Of a DNA stretch of 64,000 nucleotides, positions 8,419-17,643 are shown in pieces. A program made the translations under genes and the position numbers. Under the pieces are notes generated by a model, which worked only from the letters and a program-made list of their open reading frames with translations, was not told the DNA's origin and made no database searches. The stretch's first letter is position 1, and each line of letters starts with the position of its first letter. The DNA is from Rhodophyticola sp. CCM32 (GTDB taxonomy: Bacteria > Pseudomonadota > Alphaproteobacteria > Rhodobacterales > Rhodobacteraceae): the NCBI RefSeq assembly GCF_004751985.1, contig NZ_CP038492.1:2728001-2792000 (forward strand), read 5' to 3'.

Positions 8419-9261
8419 ATGGGAGGACATGTTTTGGGATCAGCCGCGGAAAGACCCGGCGACAAACCCGGTGACGGTACGGTGGGCAAGGCGCTTGGCA
8501 TTCTGGATGAGGTGGCACAGTTTGGCCGTCCGGTCCGGTTTGGCGAAATGCTGGCACAAAGCCCCTATCCCAAGGCCACGCTTTACCGTTTCCTGCAAAC
8601 GCTGACCAACCAGCGCATGCTGACCTATGAACCGGAACGCCAGACCTATGCGCTTGGCATTCGCCTTGTGCGCCTGGCCCATGCGGCCTGGCAAACCTCG
8701 TCCCTGGCGCCGATCGCCCGGCCCCATCTTGATCGGTTGAGCAAGGCAATCGGCGAAACCGTGCATCTGGCACAGCTTGACGCGGCACAGGTTCTTTATG
8801 TCGACAAACGCAACGCGCATGAACCGATCCCGATGTATTCCCAGGCCGGCAAGGTCGGCCCCGCCTATTGCACCGGTGTCGGCAAGGCGATGATCGCGTT
8901 TTTGCCCCAGGCTGATCTGGCGCCGATTCTGGCCCAGCAATCCTATCATCAATTCACCCATAACACCCTTGGCTCCGAGGCAGCGCTGTGTACCGAACTG
9001 GCGCGCATCCGGTCCCGGGGCTATGCTTTTGACCGGGAAGAGCATGAGCCGGGCATCATTTGCGTCGCGGTGCCCATCCTGACGGAAAACGGCCGGATCA
9101 TGGGCGCCTTATCGGTCACATCCTCGACCGAACGTACAAGTCTGGATGCGCTGGAACGGCATGTGCCGGTGATCAAGCGCACTGCAAAATCAATCGCGGA
9201 GGAAGCGCAAAGCTGGCGTTTTCCCGATGCTGACAACACACAAGAAATCGGGAGGGGTTAA
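8419..9261 (+). CDS. IclR-family transcriptional regulator
   Basis: This 280-residue regulator has an N-terminal winged helix (VGKALGILDEVAQFGRPVRFGEML through ATLYRFLQTL) and a C-terminal IclR ligand domain (HLDRLSKAIGETVHLAQLD, YCTGVGKAMIAFLP). The ATG at 8419 is preceded by GGAGG with five-base spacing and is preferred over the open frame that begins at 8323. It is divergent from the alpha-galactoside operon and cotranscribed with the transporter ATPase, so it most likely controls both using a galactose or keto-sugar-acid effector. The effector is an inference. Confidence 0.9.
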   Translation: MGGHVLGSAAERPGDKPGDGTVGKALGILDEVAQFGRPVRFGEMLAQSPYPKATLYRFLQTLTNQRMLTYEPERQTYALGIRLVRLAHAAWQTSSLAPIARPHLDRLSKAIGETVHLAQLDAAQVLYVDKRNAHEPIPMYSQAGKVGPAYCTGVGKAMIAFLPQADLAPILAQQSYHQFTHNTLGSEAALCTELARIRSRGYAFDREEHEPGIICVAVPILTENGRIMGALSVTSSTERTSLDALERHVPVIKRTAKSIAEEAQSWRFPDADNTQEIGRG

Positions 9262-9265
9262 GCCC

Positions 9266-10321
9266 ATGTCAGGCGTCACACTCAGCAATGTGGTGAAGAA
9301 ATACGGCGATGTTCAGGTGATCCACGGGGTCGATCTGCAAATCGAGCATGGCGATTTCTGCGTTTTTGTCGGCCCGTCCGGCTGCGGGAAATCCACACTT
9401 CTCAGGATGGTCGCGGGGCTGGAGGAAACCACCGGCGGCAAGATCGAGATCGGCACCCGCGATGTGACCCATATGGACCCGGCTGAACGTGGTGTGGCGA
9501 TGGTGTTTCAGACCTATGCGCTCTACCCGCATATGAGCGTGGCCGAGAATATGGGTTTTGGTCTGAAGATGAACGGCCACCCCAGGGAAGAGATCAAAAA
9601 GAAGGTGGCCGAGGCCTCCCGCGTTCTGAAACTGGATGAGTATCTGGGCCGCAAGCCCAAGGCGCTGTCGGGCGGTCAACGCCAGCGGGTGGCGATTGGC
9701 CGGGCGATTGTGCGCGGGCCGGAGGTGTTTCTGTTTGACGAACCGTTGTCAAATCTCGATGCCGAGCTTCGGGTTGAAATGCGCGTCGAGATTGCCCGTC
9801 TGCATCAGGAAATCGGCGCCACGATGATCTATGTGACCCATGATCAGGTCGAGGCGATGACCCTGGCCGACAAGATCGTGGTGCTGCGCGCGGGTGTCAT
9901 CGAACAGGCGGGCCGCCCGCTGGATCTGTATAATGACCCGGACAATCAGTTTGTGGCCGGTTTCATCGGTTCGCCTGCGATGAATTTCTTCCCCAGTCAG
10001 GCCGCCGGTGATGTGATCACGGTTCCCGGTCTCAGCGGGGCGGAAATGACGCCGGGGCTTTCGGCGCTTCCCGCCGGACCCGTGACCGTGGGCCTGCGCC
10101 CCCAGCATTTGACCGTTGTTGAAGGCGACAGCCACCGCGTGGATCTGAGCGAACAACTGGGCGGTGTGGCCTATCACTACCTGACCGCAACGGACGGTAC
10201 CCGCATTATCGTGGAAGCCCATGATCAGATCGCACCGGCCCCCGGCAGCGCAGTGGGGCTCAGCTTTGATGCCGAAGCGCCGCTGTTCTTCGATGCAAAG
10301 ACCGGCCTGCGGCTGCGATAA
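9266..10321 (+). CDS. Sugar ABC transporter ATP-binding protein, UgpC/MsmK type
   Basis: This 351-residue CUT1 ATPase energises the transporter encoded on the other strand. It has Walker A GPSGCGKST, the Q-loop VFQTYALYPHM, the signature LSGGQRQRVAIGRAI, Walker B FLFDEPLSNLD and the H-loop YVTHDQVEAM; a TOBE-type regulatory domain follows from about residue 240. The ATG at 9266 has GGAGGGG upstream, which overlaps the end of the IclR-family gene, only four bases away. Members of this family sometimes serve several permease pairs. Confidence 0.93.
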   Translation: MSGVTLSNVVKKYGDVQVIHGVDLQIEHGDFCVFVGPSGCGKSTLLRMVAGLEETTGGKIEIGTRDVTHMDPAERGVAMVFQTYALYPHMSVAENMGFGLKMNGHPREEIKKKVAEASRVLKLDEYLGRKPKALSGGQRQRVAIGRAIVRGPEVFLFDEPLSNLDAELRVEMRVEIARLHQEIGATMIYVTHDQVEAMTLADKIVVLRAGVIEQAGRPLDLYNDPDNQFVAGFIGSPAMNFFPSQAAGDVITVPGLSGAEMTPGLSALPAGPVTVGLRPQHLTVVEGDSHRVDLSEQLGGVAYHYLTATDGTRIIVEAHDQIAPAPGSAVGLSFDAEAPLFFDAKTGLRLR

Positions 10322-10345
10322 GTCCGGCTCCAGCCTCTCTAACCG

Positions 10346-10753
10346 CTATCCTGAATCCTGCGGCGCATCTTCCTCGGCCAGATCGCGCAGAATAGGGCAG
10401 TCGGGGCGGTCATCGCCCGCGCAGGCCGCCACCAGATCTGACAGCGTGTCGCGCATCGCGGCCAGTTCCGCCATCTTTTCTTCGATCCCGGCCAGATGCG
10501 CCCCGGCGATGCGTTTCACATCCGCACTGGCCCGACTTCGGTCCTCATAAAGCGCCAGCAGCACCCTGCAATCCTCAATCGAAAAGCCCAGACCCCGGGC
10601 GCGGCCCAGAAAGGCCAGTTTATGGGCATGCACTTCGGTAAAATGGCGATACCCGTTGGCACTGCGCTGCGGCCGGATCAGGCCGATCTCTTCATAATAG
10701 CGGATCGTTTTGGCGGGCAATCCGGTGCGTTCTGCCACATCGCCGATATTCAT
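10346..10753 (-). CDS. cueR: MerR-family copper-responsive regulator CueR
   Basis: This 135-residue regulator has the MerR helix-turn-helix (MNIGDVAERTGLPAKTIRYY, then EEIGL), a dimerisation helix and a C-terminal metal loop ACAGDDRPDCPI. The two Cys with seven residues between them are the Cu(I)-binding pair of CueR. It activates copA when cytoplasmic copper rises. The ATG overlaps the copA stop by four bases, so regulator and pump are made from one transcript. The matching promoter lies at 12986-13016. Confidence 0.92.
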   Translation of the reverse strand: MNIGDVAERTGLPAKTIRYYEEIGLIRPQRSANGYRHFTEVHAHKLAFLGRARGLGFSIEDCRVLLALYEDRSRASADVKRIAGAHLAGIEEKMAELAAMRDTLSDLVAACAGDDRPDCPILRDLAEEDAPQDSG

Positions 10754-12957
10754 GGCGCAGCCATCCGTCTGAGCCGCAGCGCATTCATCACCACCAGAAC
10801 CGAACTGGCAGCCATTGCCCCTCCGGCCAGCATCGGCGACAGAACCGGCCCGCCGAACAGGGCCAGCAGACCGGCGGCCACCGGGATCAGGGCCAGATTA
10901 TAGCCAAAGGCCCAGGCCAGATTCTGCGCGATATTCCGCATTGTCCGGCGGCTGACCTCGATCGCCGTGACCACCGCCGAGGGCGCGCCCGAGATCAGCA
11001 CCACATCCGCCGCCTCGATCGCCACATCCGTGCCCGAGCCAAGCGCCACACCCACATCCGCCGCCGCCAGAACCGGCGCGTCATTGATGCCGTCACCGAC
11101 AAAGGCCACCCGCAGCCCGTCGGCCTGCCAGGCCTTGACCTGCGCCAGCTTCGCCTCCGGCATCAGGCGCGGCAGGGCCTCTGCAATGCCCAGATTGCGC
11201 GCAACATCTGCCACCGGGCCGCTGGCATCGCCGGATAACAGGGCCACGCGTTTGCCCGCATCCGTCAATGCCGCAACGGTTTTCGCCGCATCCGGTTTCA
11301 CCGGGTCGGACAGGGCAACCGCGCCCAGATAGACCGTGTCACGGGCCACATGCACAAGGGTTTCGGCCCCGCTGCCCGCCACCTCCGGCACCCGACATCC
11401 AGTCTCTGCCAGAAACGCCTCTGTCCCGACGCGTATTGTCGCCCCGTCCAGATCGGCCCGGACACCGGCACCGGTCTCGGCGCGGAACCCGGTGACCGGT
11501 GCAATGGTCAGGCCCCGCGCTTCGGCCTCCGCCATAATCGCCTGTCCCAGTGGATGTTCCGACTGCGCCTCAACCGCAGCGGCCAAAGCAAGAAGCGCGT
11601 TTTCCGATCCCTCAACCGGTGCGATCCGCGTCACTGCGGGGGCGCCTTTGGTCAGCGTGCCGGTTTTGTCGAACGCCACCAGATCGACACGCCCCAGGCG
11701 TTGCAGCGCGTCTCCCTTGCGGAACAGAACCCCCAGCTCCGCCGCCCGGCCCGTGCCCGCCATGATCGAAACCGGTGTGGCCAGCCCCATGGCACAGGGG
11801 CAGGCGATGATCAGAACCGACACGCCGATCACCAGCGCCATCACCGGGTCCGCCCCGAAGATCAGCCAACCACCCGCCGCCGCACCCGCGATCAGCAGCA
11901 CCAGAGGCACAAACACGCCCGTCACCCGGTTGATCAGGCTTTGTATCGGCAGCCGGGTCGCCTGCGCGGTTTCGACCATGCGCACGATCTGCGCCAGAAC
12001 CGTATCGGCCCCCACATGGGTTGCGCGATAGACCAGCGCCCCGGTTCCGTTCAGCGTGCCGCCGGTCACCACATCCCCCGGCGCTTTCGACACGGGCAGG
12101 GGTTCTCCGCTGATCATCGCCTCGTCCACATGGCTTTCGCCTTGGATCACAACACCGTCCACGGCCACCCGCTCCCCCGGGAACAGGCGCAGCTCATCGC
12201 CCTGGCAGATCGCGGCAACGGGAACGCTGGTGCCATTGGCCCGCGTCGCCATATCGGGGCGCAGCCCGATCAATGCCTGAATGGCACTGCCCGCCTGCCC
12301 ACGGGCACGGGCCTCCAGAAACCGGCCCAGAAGGATCAGGGTGACGATCACCGCCGCCGCCTCGAAATAGACAAAGCGCGAGGTCGCCGGGATCAGCCCC
12401 GGCAGAAAGGTCACCATTGTGGAAAACACCCAGGCCGCGCCGGTGCCCAGAACCACAAGGCTGTTCATCTCAGGCGTGCCCCGCAACAGCGCGGGCACCC
12501 CATGGCGAAAGAACACCCGGCCCGGCCCGGCCAGCACAGCCGTGGTCAGCAGGAATTGCATCAGATGCAGCGGAAACAGTCCAAAGCTGCGCATCAGCCA
12601 GTGATGAAAGGGCGGGTATAGATGGCTCCCCATCTCGATAATGAACACCGGCAGGGTCAGCATTGCCGCAATGACAAACCGGCGCCACATCGGGGCGGTC
12701 TCATCCTCTGGGGTCTGTGGCACCGCTTCGGCCACCGGCATCATAGGGAAACCCGCAGCCTTCATCCCCGCCTGCAAAGCGGGCAGATCAAGCGGATCAT
12801 CAGCGGTGATCTCTGCCAGACGGGTGGCGAGATTCACATACGCGCCTGTCACGCCCGGCATGGCCTGCAAGGCAGCCTCGGCGCGCAGCACGCAACTCCC
12901 GCAGGAGAGGTTTTCGACCGAAAACCGGGCGCGTATCATTGTCTTATCCATGGGCAT
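10750..12957 (-). CDS. copA: Copper-exporting P1B-type ATPase CopA
   Basis: This protein of about 735 residues pumps Cu(I) out of the cytoplasm. It has one N-terminal heavy-metal domain with LSCGSC, a CPC motif in the sixth membrane helix (IIACPCAMGLATP), the phosphorylation site DKTGTLT, and GDGINDAPVLAAADVG in the ATP domain. The ATG at 12957 (MPMDKTM) has AGGAAA upstream; a second ATG at 12951 is possible. The open frame extends to 13032 but crosses the CueR promoter, so that part is not coding. It is followed directly by cueR. The DNA before it is the end of hemC. Confidence 0.93.
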   Translation of the reverse strand: MPMDKTMIRARFSVENLSCGSCVLRAEAALQAMPGVTGAYVNLATRLAEITADDPLDLPALQAGMKAAGFPMMPVAEAVPQTPEDETAPMWRRFVIAAMLTLPVFIIEMGSHLYPPFHHWLMRSFGLFPLHLMQFLLTTAVLAGPGRVFFRHGVPALLRGTPEMNSLVVLGTGAAWVFSTMVTFLPGLIPATSRFVYFEAAAVIVTLILLGRFLEARARGQAGSAIQALIGLRPDMATRANGTSVPVAAICQGDELRLFPGERVAVDGVVIQGESHVDEAMISGEPLPVSKAPGDVVTGGTLNGTGALVYRATHVGADTVLAQIVRMVETAQATRLPIQSLINRVTGVFVPLVLLIAGAAAGGWLIFGADPVMALVIGVSVLIIACPCAMGLATPVSIMAGTGRAAELGVLFRKGDALQRLGRVDLVAFDKTGTLTKGAPAVTRIAPVEGSENALLALAAAVEAQSEHPLGQAIMAEAEARGLTIAPVTGFRAETGAGVRADLDGATIRVGTEAFLAETGCRVPEVAGSGAETLVHVARDTVYLGAVALSDPVKPDAAKTVAALTDAGKRVALLSGDASGPVADVARNLGIAEALPRLMPEAKLAQVKAWQADGLRVAFVGDGINDAPVLAAADVGVALGSGTDVAIEAADVVLISGAPSAVVTAIEVSRRTMRNIAQNLAWAFGYNLALIPVAAGLLALFGGPVLSPMLAGGAMAASSVLVVMNALRLRRMAAP

Positions 12958-12985
12958 CAACAAGGTTTCCTGACAGGTTGCGCCC

Positions 12986-13016
12986 CAGATAAGGCTTCCA
13001 GTAACAGGAAGGTCAA
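12986..13016 (-). promoter_or_regulatory. CueR-controlled copA promoter
   Basis: On the minus strand a -35 TTGACC (13011-13016) and a -10 TTATCT (12987-12992) are separated by 18 bases, longer than the normal 17. Between them sits the dyad CCTTCC, seven bases, GGAAG. Long spacing with a CCTTCC/GGAAGG dyad is the hallmark of MerR/CueR promoters. It lies about 30 bases upstream of the copA ATG. Confidence 0.88.
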
Positions 13017-13047
13017 GGCCATGAGGAAGCATCGCATTGGGCCGGCC

Positions 13048-13995
13048 TTATGTGATCCAGTCAAAAAACCCTTCACCCGCTGCCGCGCGCAACCGGGCGG
13101 CCATCTCAACGCCCAGCCTTGCACCGTCTTCCACAGGCGCGCTCGCATCCTCTGCCCGCAGATCGGACCCGTCGGGGCGCAAAATCTCCCCGCGCAGACG
13201 CAATGTTCCGCCGTCAAGCTCCGCCAGCCCGGCAATCGGCGTTTCGCAGGACCCGTCCAACCCCGCCAGAAACGCCCGTTCCGCCGCCAGCCGCTGCCCT
13301 GTCGGCCGGTGATGAATGGCCTCAAGCATCATCGCGGCACGCCTGTCATCCGCACGCCTCTCGATCCCGATGGCGCCCTGCGCCACTGCGGGCAGCATAT
13401 CCTCAACCGCAATCGCGGATACCGCCACATCCTCCATCCCCAGACGCCGCAATCCGGCCATGGCCAGAAAAGTCGCCTCCGCCAGCCCGTCGCCCAGCTT
13501 TGTCATCCGCGTCTGCACATTGCCCCGGAATTCCACAACCTCCAGATCCGGCCGCCGCGCCATCAGTTGCGCCCGGCGCCTGAGCGATGAGGTGCCGACC
13601 CGCGCGCCCGGTGCCAGATCGGCCAGCGCATCATGGGTCAGCGAAACAAAGGCGTCGCGCACATCCTCGCGCGGCAGATAGGTCTCCAGCAGCAGCCCCC
13701 CGGGCTGCGCCACCGGCATATCCTTCATCGAATGAACCGCGATGTCGATCGCGCCTGACAACAAATCTTCTTCGATCTCTTTGGTGAACAACCCCTTGCC
13801 GCCGATCTCTTTCAAAGGCCGGTCCAGCACCTTGTCGCCCGTGGTCTTGATCACCACGATCTCAAATGCTGCATGCGGCAGATCAAACGCCTCTGCCAGA
13901 CGCTGCCTAGCCTCGCGCGCCTGGGCCAGCGCCAGCGGCGATCCACGGGTGCCGATCTTCAACGGGGCTGCGGGGGAGGGGAACCGGGGCGTCAT
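13048..13995 (-). CDS. hemC: Porphobilinogen deaminase (hydroxymethylbilane synthase)
   Basis: This 315-residue enzyme joins four porphobilinogen units into hydroxymethylbilane in heme and bacteriochlorophyll biosynthesis. It has [14 protein letters not shown] at the N-terminus, the HSMKDMP substrate motif, [10 protein letters not shown] and the dipyrromethane cofactor Cys in [10 protein letters not shown]. Length is normal. It is divergent from hemE with about 100 bases between them. Its 3' end abuts the copA promoter. Confidence 0.96.
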   Translation of the reverse strand: MTPRFPSPAAPLKIGTRGSPLALAQAREARQRLAEAFDLPHAAFEIVVIKTTGDKVLDRPLKEIGGKGLFTKEIEEDLLSGAIDIAVHSMKDMPVAQPGGLLLETYLPREDVRDAFVSLTHDALADLAPGARVGTSSLRRRAQLMARRPDLEVVEFRGNVQTRMTKLGDGLAEATFLAMAGLRRLGMEDVAVSAIAVEDMLPAVAQGAIGIERRADDRRAAMMLEAIHHRPTGQRLAAERAFLAGLDGSCETPIAGLAELDGGTLRLRGEILRPDGSDLRAEDASAPVEDGARLGVEMAARLRAAAGEGFFDWIT

Positions 13996-14094
13996 TTCCT
14001 CTTCCTACATGCGTCACCCTGCCCTGACAACGGGGCCCGGCTTGACACTTGGCGCCCCCGGTTGGACGGTGCGCCAACACAAAGGATCGGGCCC

Positions 14095-15126
14095 ATGGCG
14101 CAGACCAAAAAACTCCTCCGCAGCCTGGCCGGAGAAACCCTGCCAACACCACCCGTCTGGATGATGCGGCAGGCGGGCCGCTATCTGCCGGAATACCGCG
14201 CAACACGGGCCCGGGCAGGGGATTTCCTGTCGCTTTGCTACAATTCCGATCTGGCAGCCGAGGTCACATTGCAACCGATCCGCCGCTACGGGTTCGATGC
14301 CGCGATCCTGTTTGCCGATATCCTGCTGCTGCCGCAGGCGCTTGGGGCCGATGTCTGGTTTGTCACCGGCGAAGGCCCGCGCCTGTCCACGATCACCGGG
14401 GCCGAGGGTCTGACGCGGCTGAAAGGCAAGGACGATATCCATGATCATCTGGCGCCGATCTATGACACGCTGCGCATCCTGACCCGGGAGTTGCCATCGC
14501 ACACCACGCTGATCGGCTTCGCGGGCGCACCCTGGACCGTTGCCACCTATATGATTGCCGGGCGCGGCACGCCTGATCAGGGTCCGGCCCACGCCCTGAA
14601 AACCGCAGATCGCACAATTTTCGAGGCCCTGATCGACCTGCTGACAGAAGCCAGTATCGAATACCTCTCGATGCAGGTCATGGCTGGCGCGGAAGTGATC
14701 AAGCTCTTCGATTCATGGGCCGGGTCGCTGAATGGCGAGGATTTTGCCAAATACGCCCTCGCGCCTGCCAAACGCATCATCTCGGAACTGAAAGCGCGCC
14801 ACCCCGGCCTGCCGGTCATCGCCTTCCCGCGCCAGGCGGGTGAGGCCTATATCGGCTTTGCCAAAGAGACCGGCGCCGATGGGCTGGCGATAGATGCGGC
14901 GGTTGATCCCCACTGGGCCGCCCGGCATCTGCAACCCGATGGCTGCGTTCAGGGCAATCTTGACCCGAAACATATGGTCACCGGCGGCCCGGCCCTGGTG
15001 GAGGAAACCCGCGCCATCGTCGCGGCACTGAAAACCGGGCCGCATATCTTCAATCTGGGCCATGGCATCACCCCCGATGCCGACCCGGACAATGTGCATC
15101 GCATGCTGGAGGCGATCCGTGGCTGA
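14095..15126 (+). CDS. hemE: Uroporphyrinogen decarboxylase
   Basis: This 343-residue enzyme decarboxylates the four acetate side chains of uroporphyrinogen III to give coproporphyrinogen III, the substrate of the nearby HemF. It has the signature [16 protein letters not shown] near the N-terminus and the second signature [13 protein letters not shown] in the middle, with FPRQAG and GNLDP further on. The ATG at 14095 follows AAAGGA; the frame is open further upstream but that part overlaps hemC on the other strand. A TTGACA hexamer at 14042-14047 could be part of its promoter. Confidence 0.96.
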   Translation: MAQTKKLLRSLAGETLPTPPVWMMRQAGRYLPEYRATRARAGDFLSLCYNSDLAAEVTLQPIRRYGFDAAILFADILLLPQALGADVWFVTGEGPRLSTITGAEGLTRLKGKDDIHDHLAPIYDTLRILTRELPSHTTLIGFAGAPWTVATYMIAGRGTPDQGPAHALKTADRTIFEALIDLLTEASIEYLSMQVMAGAEVIKLFDSWAGSLNGEDFAKYALAPAKRIISELKARHPGLPVIAFPRQAGEAYIGFAKETGADGLAIDAAVDPHWAARHLQPDGCVQGNLDPKHMVTGGPALVEETRAIVAALKTGPHIFNLGHGITPDADPDNVHRMLEAIRG

Positions 15127-15197
15127 GCCAGAACACCAAACCCGTTGATGGACCCGATGAACAGACCCCTGATATATCTTCCCCCGCCCCTTCTTCT

Positions 15198-15222
15198 TGT
15201 TCCAAATACGCCCGCCGGAGGC
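15198..15222. repeat. Intergenic repeat, half copy with CCGCCGGAGGC core
   Basis: In the 125-base gap between hemE and the FAD oxidoreductase, TTCCAAATAC is followed by gcccGCCGGAGGC. The same words, TTCCAAATAC and CCGCCGGAGGC, form one arm of the long inverted repeat at 20371-20465, so the two are members of a dispersed family. Confidence 0.55.
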
Positions 15223-15251
15223 GGACCCGAGACCTGCAAAAGGCGTGACAG

Positions 15252-16424
15252 ATGACAGATCATTTTGACATCGCCGTTATCGGGCGTGGCCTGATGGGCA
15301 GCGCCTGCGCCCGGCATCTGGCGGAAACCGGGGTCAGAACCGCCCTGATCGGCCCCGATGAACCGCCCGATCCCGGCGCCTGTCAGGGGCCCTTCGGCAG
15401 CCATCATGATCAGGGCCGGATCACACGCCATCTGGCTCATGACGCGGATTGGTCCCGCCTGTCTTCCCGATCCATCGCCCGGTATGGCGCGCTGGAGGCG
15501 GAAAGCGGCCTGAATATTTTCACCCCCTGCGGCGGCATGATATCAGGGCCCGAAACCGGGCCGGGCAGCGATGTGATCCATCATGTTCTGGATGTGGCCA
15601 AGGCCCTTGCCACCCCCCATGACCGGCTTGACGCTGCGGCCCTGCCCGACCGCTTCCCGTTCTTCCGTTTCGCCCCCGGCCATCTGGCCGCGTGGGAGGC
15701 GGATGGCGGCTATATCAACCCCCGCGCCCTGCGGGATGCCGAAGGCATACTGGCCGCGCGCGCCGGGGCACAGATCATCCGCCAGGCCGTGACCGGATTA
15801 CAATCCGGGACATTGCAGCTTGCGGATGGCACCACGTTCACGGCGGGTCATGTGGTGATGGCCACCGGGGGCTATGCGGCCACCAATGGCCTTCTGCTCG
15901 CCCGCCCGAAAATGCGGGTCTATGCCCGCACCATTGTCTTTGCCGAGGTGGATGAGACTGAGGCCACCCGGCTGGCCCATATGCCCAGCCTGATCTTCTT
16001 TCCCCAAAACGGCACATATGACCTCTATCTGCTGCCCCCGATCCGCTATCCCGACGGGAAATTATACATCAAGATCGGTGGCGAGACTGACAGCCCGCGC
16101 CTGACCGATGATGCGCAGATGACGGCATGGTTTCACAGCGACGGCAATGCCGAAGCGGGTGCAAAACTCCTTGGCCATCTGCGCGATCTGATGCCCGATC
16201 TGGCGATCCGCTCCACCCATACAGGCGCCTGTGTCGTCAGTTTCACCGACACCGGCTATCCTTATGTCGCGCGTCTGTCGGATCACCTGACACTGCTGAC
16301 CGGTGGCAACGGGGCCGGGGCCAAATGCTGTGATGAACTGGGGCGTCTGGGGGCAAAAACGGCGCTTGGGGACGGGTTTGCATCCGAAGGCTATGACACG
16401 GATTTCCATGCCGTTCTTGCGTGA
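15252..16424 (+). CDS. FAD-dependent oxidoreductase, DAO family (sarcosine/amino-acid oxidase-like)
   Basis: This 390-residue flavoprotein has an N-terminal Rossmann motif IAVIGRGLMGSACARHLAE, a GHHDQ-type segment reading GSHHDQGR near residue 50, and a C-terminal second FAD motif TGGNGAGAKCCDELGRLGA. This is the DadA/SoxA class, which oxidises amines or N-methyl amino acids with release of H2O2 or electrons. AAGG precedes the ATG. The substrate cannot be read from the sequence. The Cys pair near the C-terminus recalls covalent flavin attachment in monomeric sarcosine oxidase, but I cannot show that. Confidence 0.8.
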   Translation: MTDHFDIAVIGRGLMGSACARHLAETGVRTALIGPDEPPDPGACQGPFGSHHDQGRITRHLAHDADWSRLSSRSIARYGALEAESGLNIFTPCGGMISGPETGPGSDVIHHVLDVAKALATPHDRLDAAALPDRFPFFRFAPGHLAAWEADGGYINPRALRDAEGILAARAGAQIIRQAVTGLQSGTLQLADGTTFTAGHVVMATGGYAATNGLLLARPKMRVYARTIVFAEVDETEATRLAHMPSLIFFPQNGTYDLYLLPPIRYPDGKLYIKIGGETDSPRLTDDAQMTAWFHSDGNAEAGAKLLGHLRDLMPDLAIRSTHTGACVVSFTDTGYPYVARLSDHLTLLTGGNGAGAKCCDELGRLGAKTALGDGFASEGYDTDFHAVLA

Positions 16425-16523
16425 GCCACGGCAGGACGCTAGAGCAGACCCTGCCTGTATCGCCCCGTTTGCACCGCCTTCAACCGGGAACATGGCCAGC
16501 CGAAACCGCCACAGGCACCGGAA

Positions 16524-17588
16524 ATGACACCCTATCGCGACCCTTCCAGCCTTGACGTACTGGCCCCGAATTTCAAACGCCGCCTGTCCGGGGTGACCGC
16601 AACGGTTGTGCGTCTGGTGCCGTTGCAGGCGAAACACATCGCGATTGCCGCCATTGCCCCCGCCCTGCCCGATCATGTGCCGCAGATCCGCCGCCGCGAC
16701 CTGCTGACCCTGTCGCGCAGCGGCCCGTCGGGCCCCCGGGTCTGGCATGCGCGGCGCAATTCGGAAATGCTGGCCGGGCTGATCCTGAAACATCTGTTCC
16801 GCAAACGGCTGAAACTGCTGTTCACCTCTGCCTCCCAGCGCTGGCATACGAGGTATTCCAAAGCCCTGATCGCCCGGATGGACCGGGTCATTGCCACCTC
16901 GCAGAAAAGCGCGGGCTATCTGCAACGCCCGGCCACCGTAATCCGGCACGGGATTGATACAGACAGCTTTACGCTCCCCGCTGACCGCGCCGCCGCCAAA
17001 ACCGCACTTGGCCTGCCGCCCGGGCCGCTGATTGGCTGTTTCGGGCGGATCCGGGCCCAGAAAGGCACGGATGTCTTTGTTGATGCGATGTGCAACCTGC
17101 TGCGCGACCAACCGGAAGCGGTGGCCATCGTCATGGGCCGCGCGACCGGGAAACATCAGGAGTTTGAACGCAGGCTTAAGGCGCAGGTGCAGGCGGCGGG
17201 CCTGTCGGATCGCCTGCTGTTTCTGCCCGAGGTTCCGGTGCATGACATGGCGCGCTGGTATCAGGCGCTGGATCTCTTTATCGCCCCGCAGAGATGGGAG
17301 GGGTTTGGCCTGACACCGCTGGAGGCCATGGCCTGCGGCGTGCCCGTCATCGCCACCAAAGTCGGCGCGTTCGAGGAACTGGTTCTGCCCGGCGAAACCG
17401 GCGCCCTGCTCGACCCCGGCGACATCTCTGCCATGACCCGCGCCGTCGCCCATCTGCTGGACGACCCGGCCGAGATGGCCCGCCAGTCACAAAACGCACG
17501 GACCCATGTCGTGACGCATTTCCAGATCGACGGTGAAGCACAGGCGATCATCGCGGTCTATCGGGACCTGCTGGCCACGCCCGGGTAA
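16524..17588 (+). CDS. lpcC: LPS core glycosyltransferase, LpcC-like
   Basis: This 354-residue GT4-family retaining glycosyltransferase begins MTPYRDPSSLDVLAPNFKRR and continues LSGVTATVVRLVPLQA, which matches my memory of LpcC of Rhizobium, a mannosyltransferase adding to the LPS inner core. Further conserved parts are VWHARRNSEM, LFTSASQRWHT, the hinge IGCFGRIRAQKGTD and the nucleotide-sugar site GFGLTPLEAMACGVPVIA. It should act on the cytoplasmic face of the inner membrane. It faces hemF tail to tail. The sugar transferred here is not certain. Confidence 0.8.
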   Translation: MTPYRDPSSLDVLAPNFKRRLSGVTATVVRLVPLQAKHIAIAAIAPALPDHVPQIRRRDLLTLSRSGPSGPRVWHARRNSEMLAGLILKHLFRKRLKLLFTSASQRWHTRYSKALIARMDRVIATSQKSAGYLQRPATVIRHGIDTDSFTLPADRAAAKTALGLPPGPLIGCFGRIRAQKGTDVFVDAMCNLLRDQPEAVAIVMGRATGKHQEFERRLKAQVQAAGLSDRLLFLPEVPVHDMARWYQALDLFIAPQRWEGFGLTPLEAMACGVPVIATKVGAFEELVLPGETGALLDPGDISAMTRAVAHLLDDPAEMARQSQNARTHVVTHFQIDGEAQAIIAVYRDLLATPG

Positions 17589-17643
17589 AACGACCGACCG
17601 GCATTCTGCGACATGCCAGGAAAGACCGGAGTGTATCGCGCGC

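Noticed and set aside
13996..14094. hemE region as replication origin, as in Caulobacter where the origin lies beside hemE
   Set aside because: Neither the hemC-hemE gap nor the gap behind hemE (15127-15251) has DnaA boxes or CtrA sites.
16062..17453. Open frame of 463 codons on the minus strand opposite lpcC
   Set aside because: Shadow frame; it crosses the boundary between two well supported plus-strand genes.
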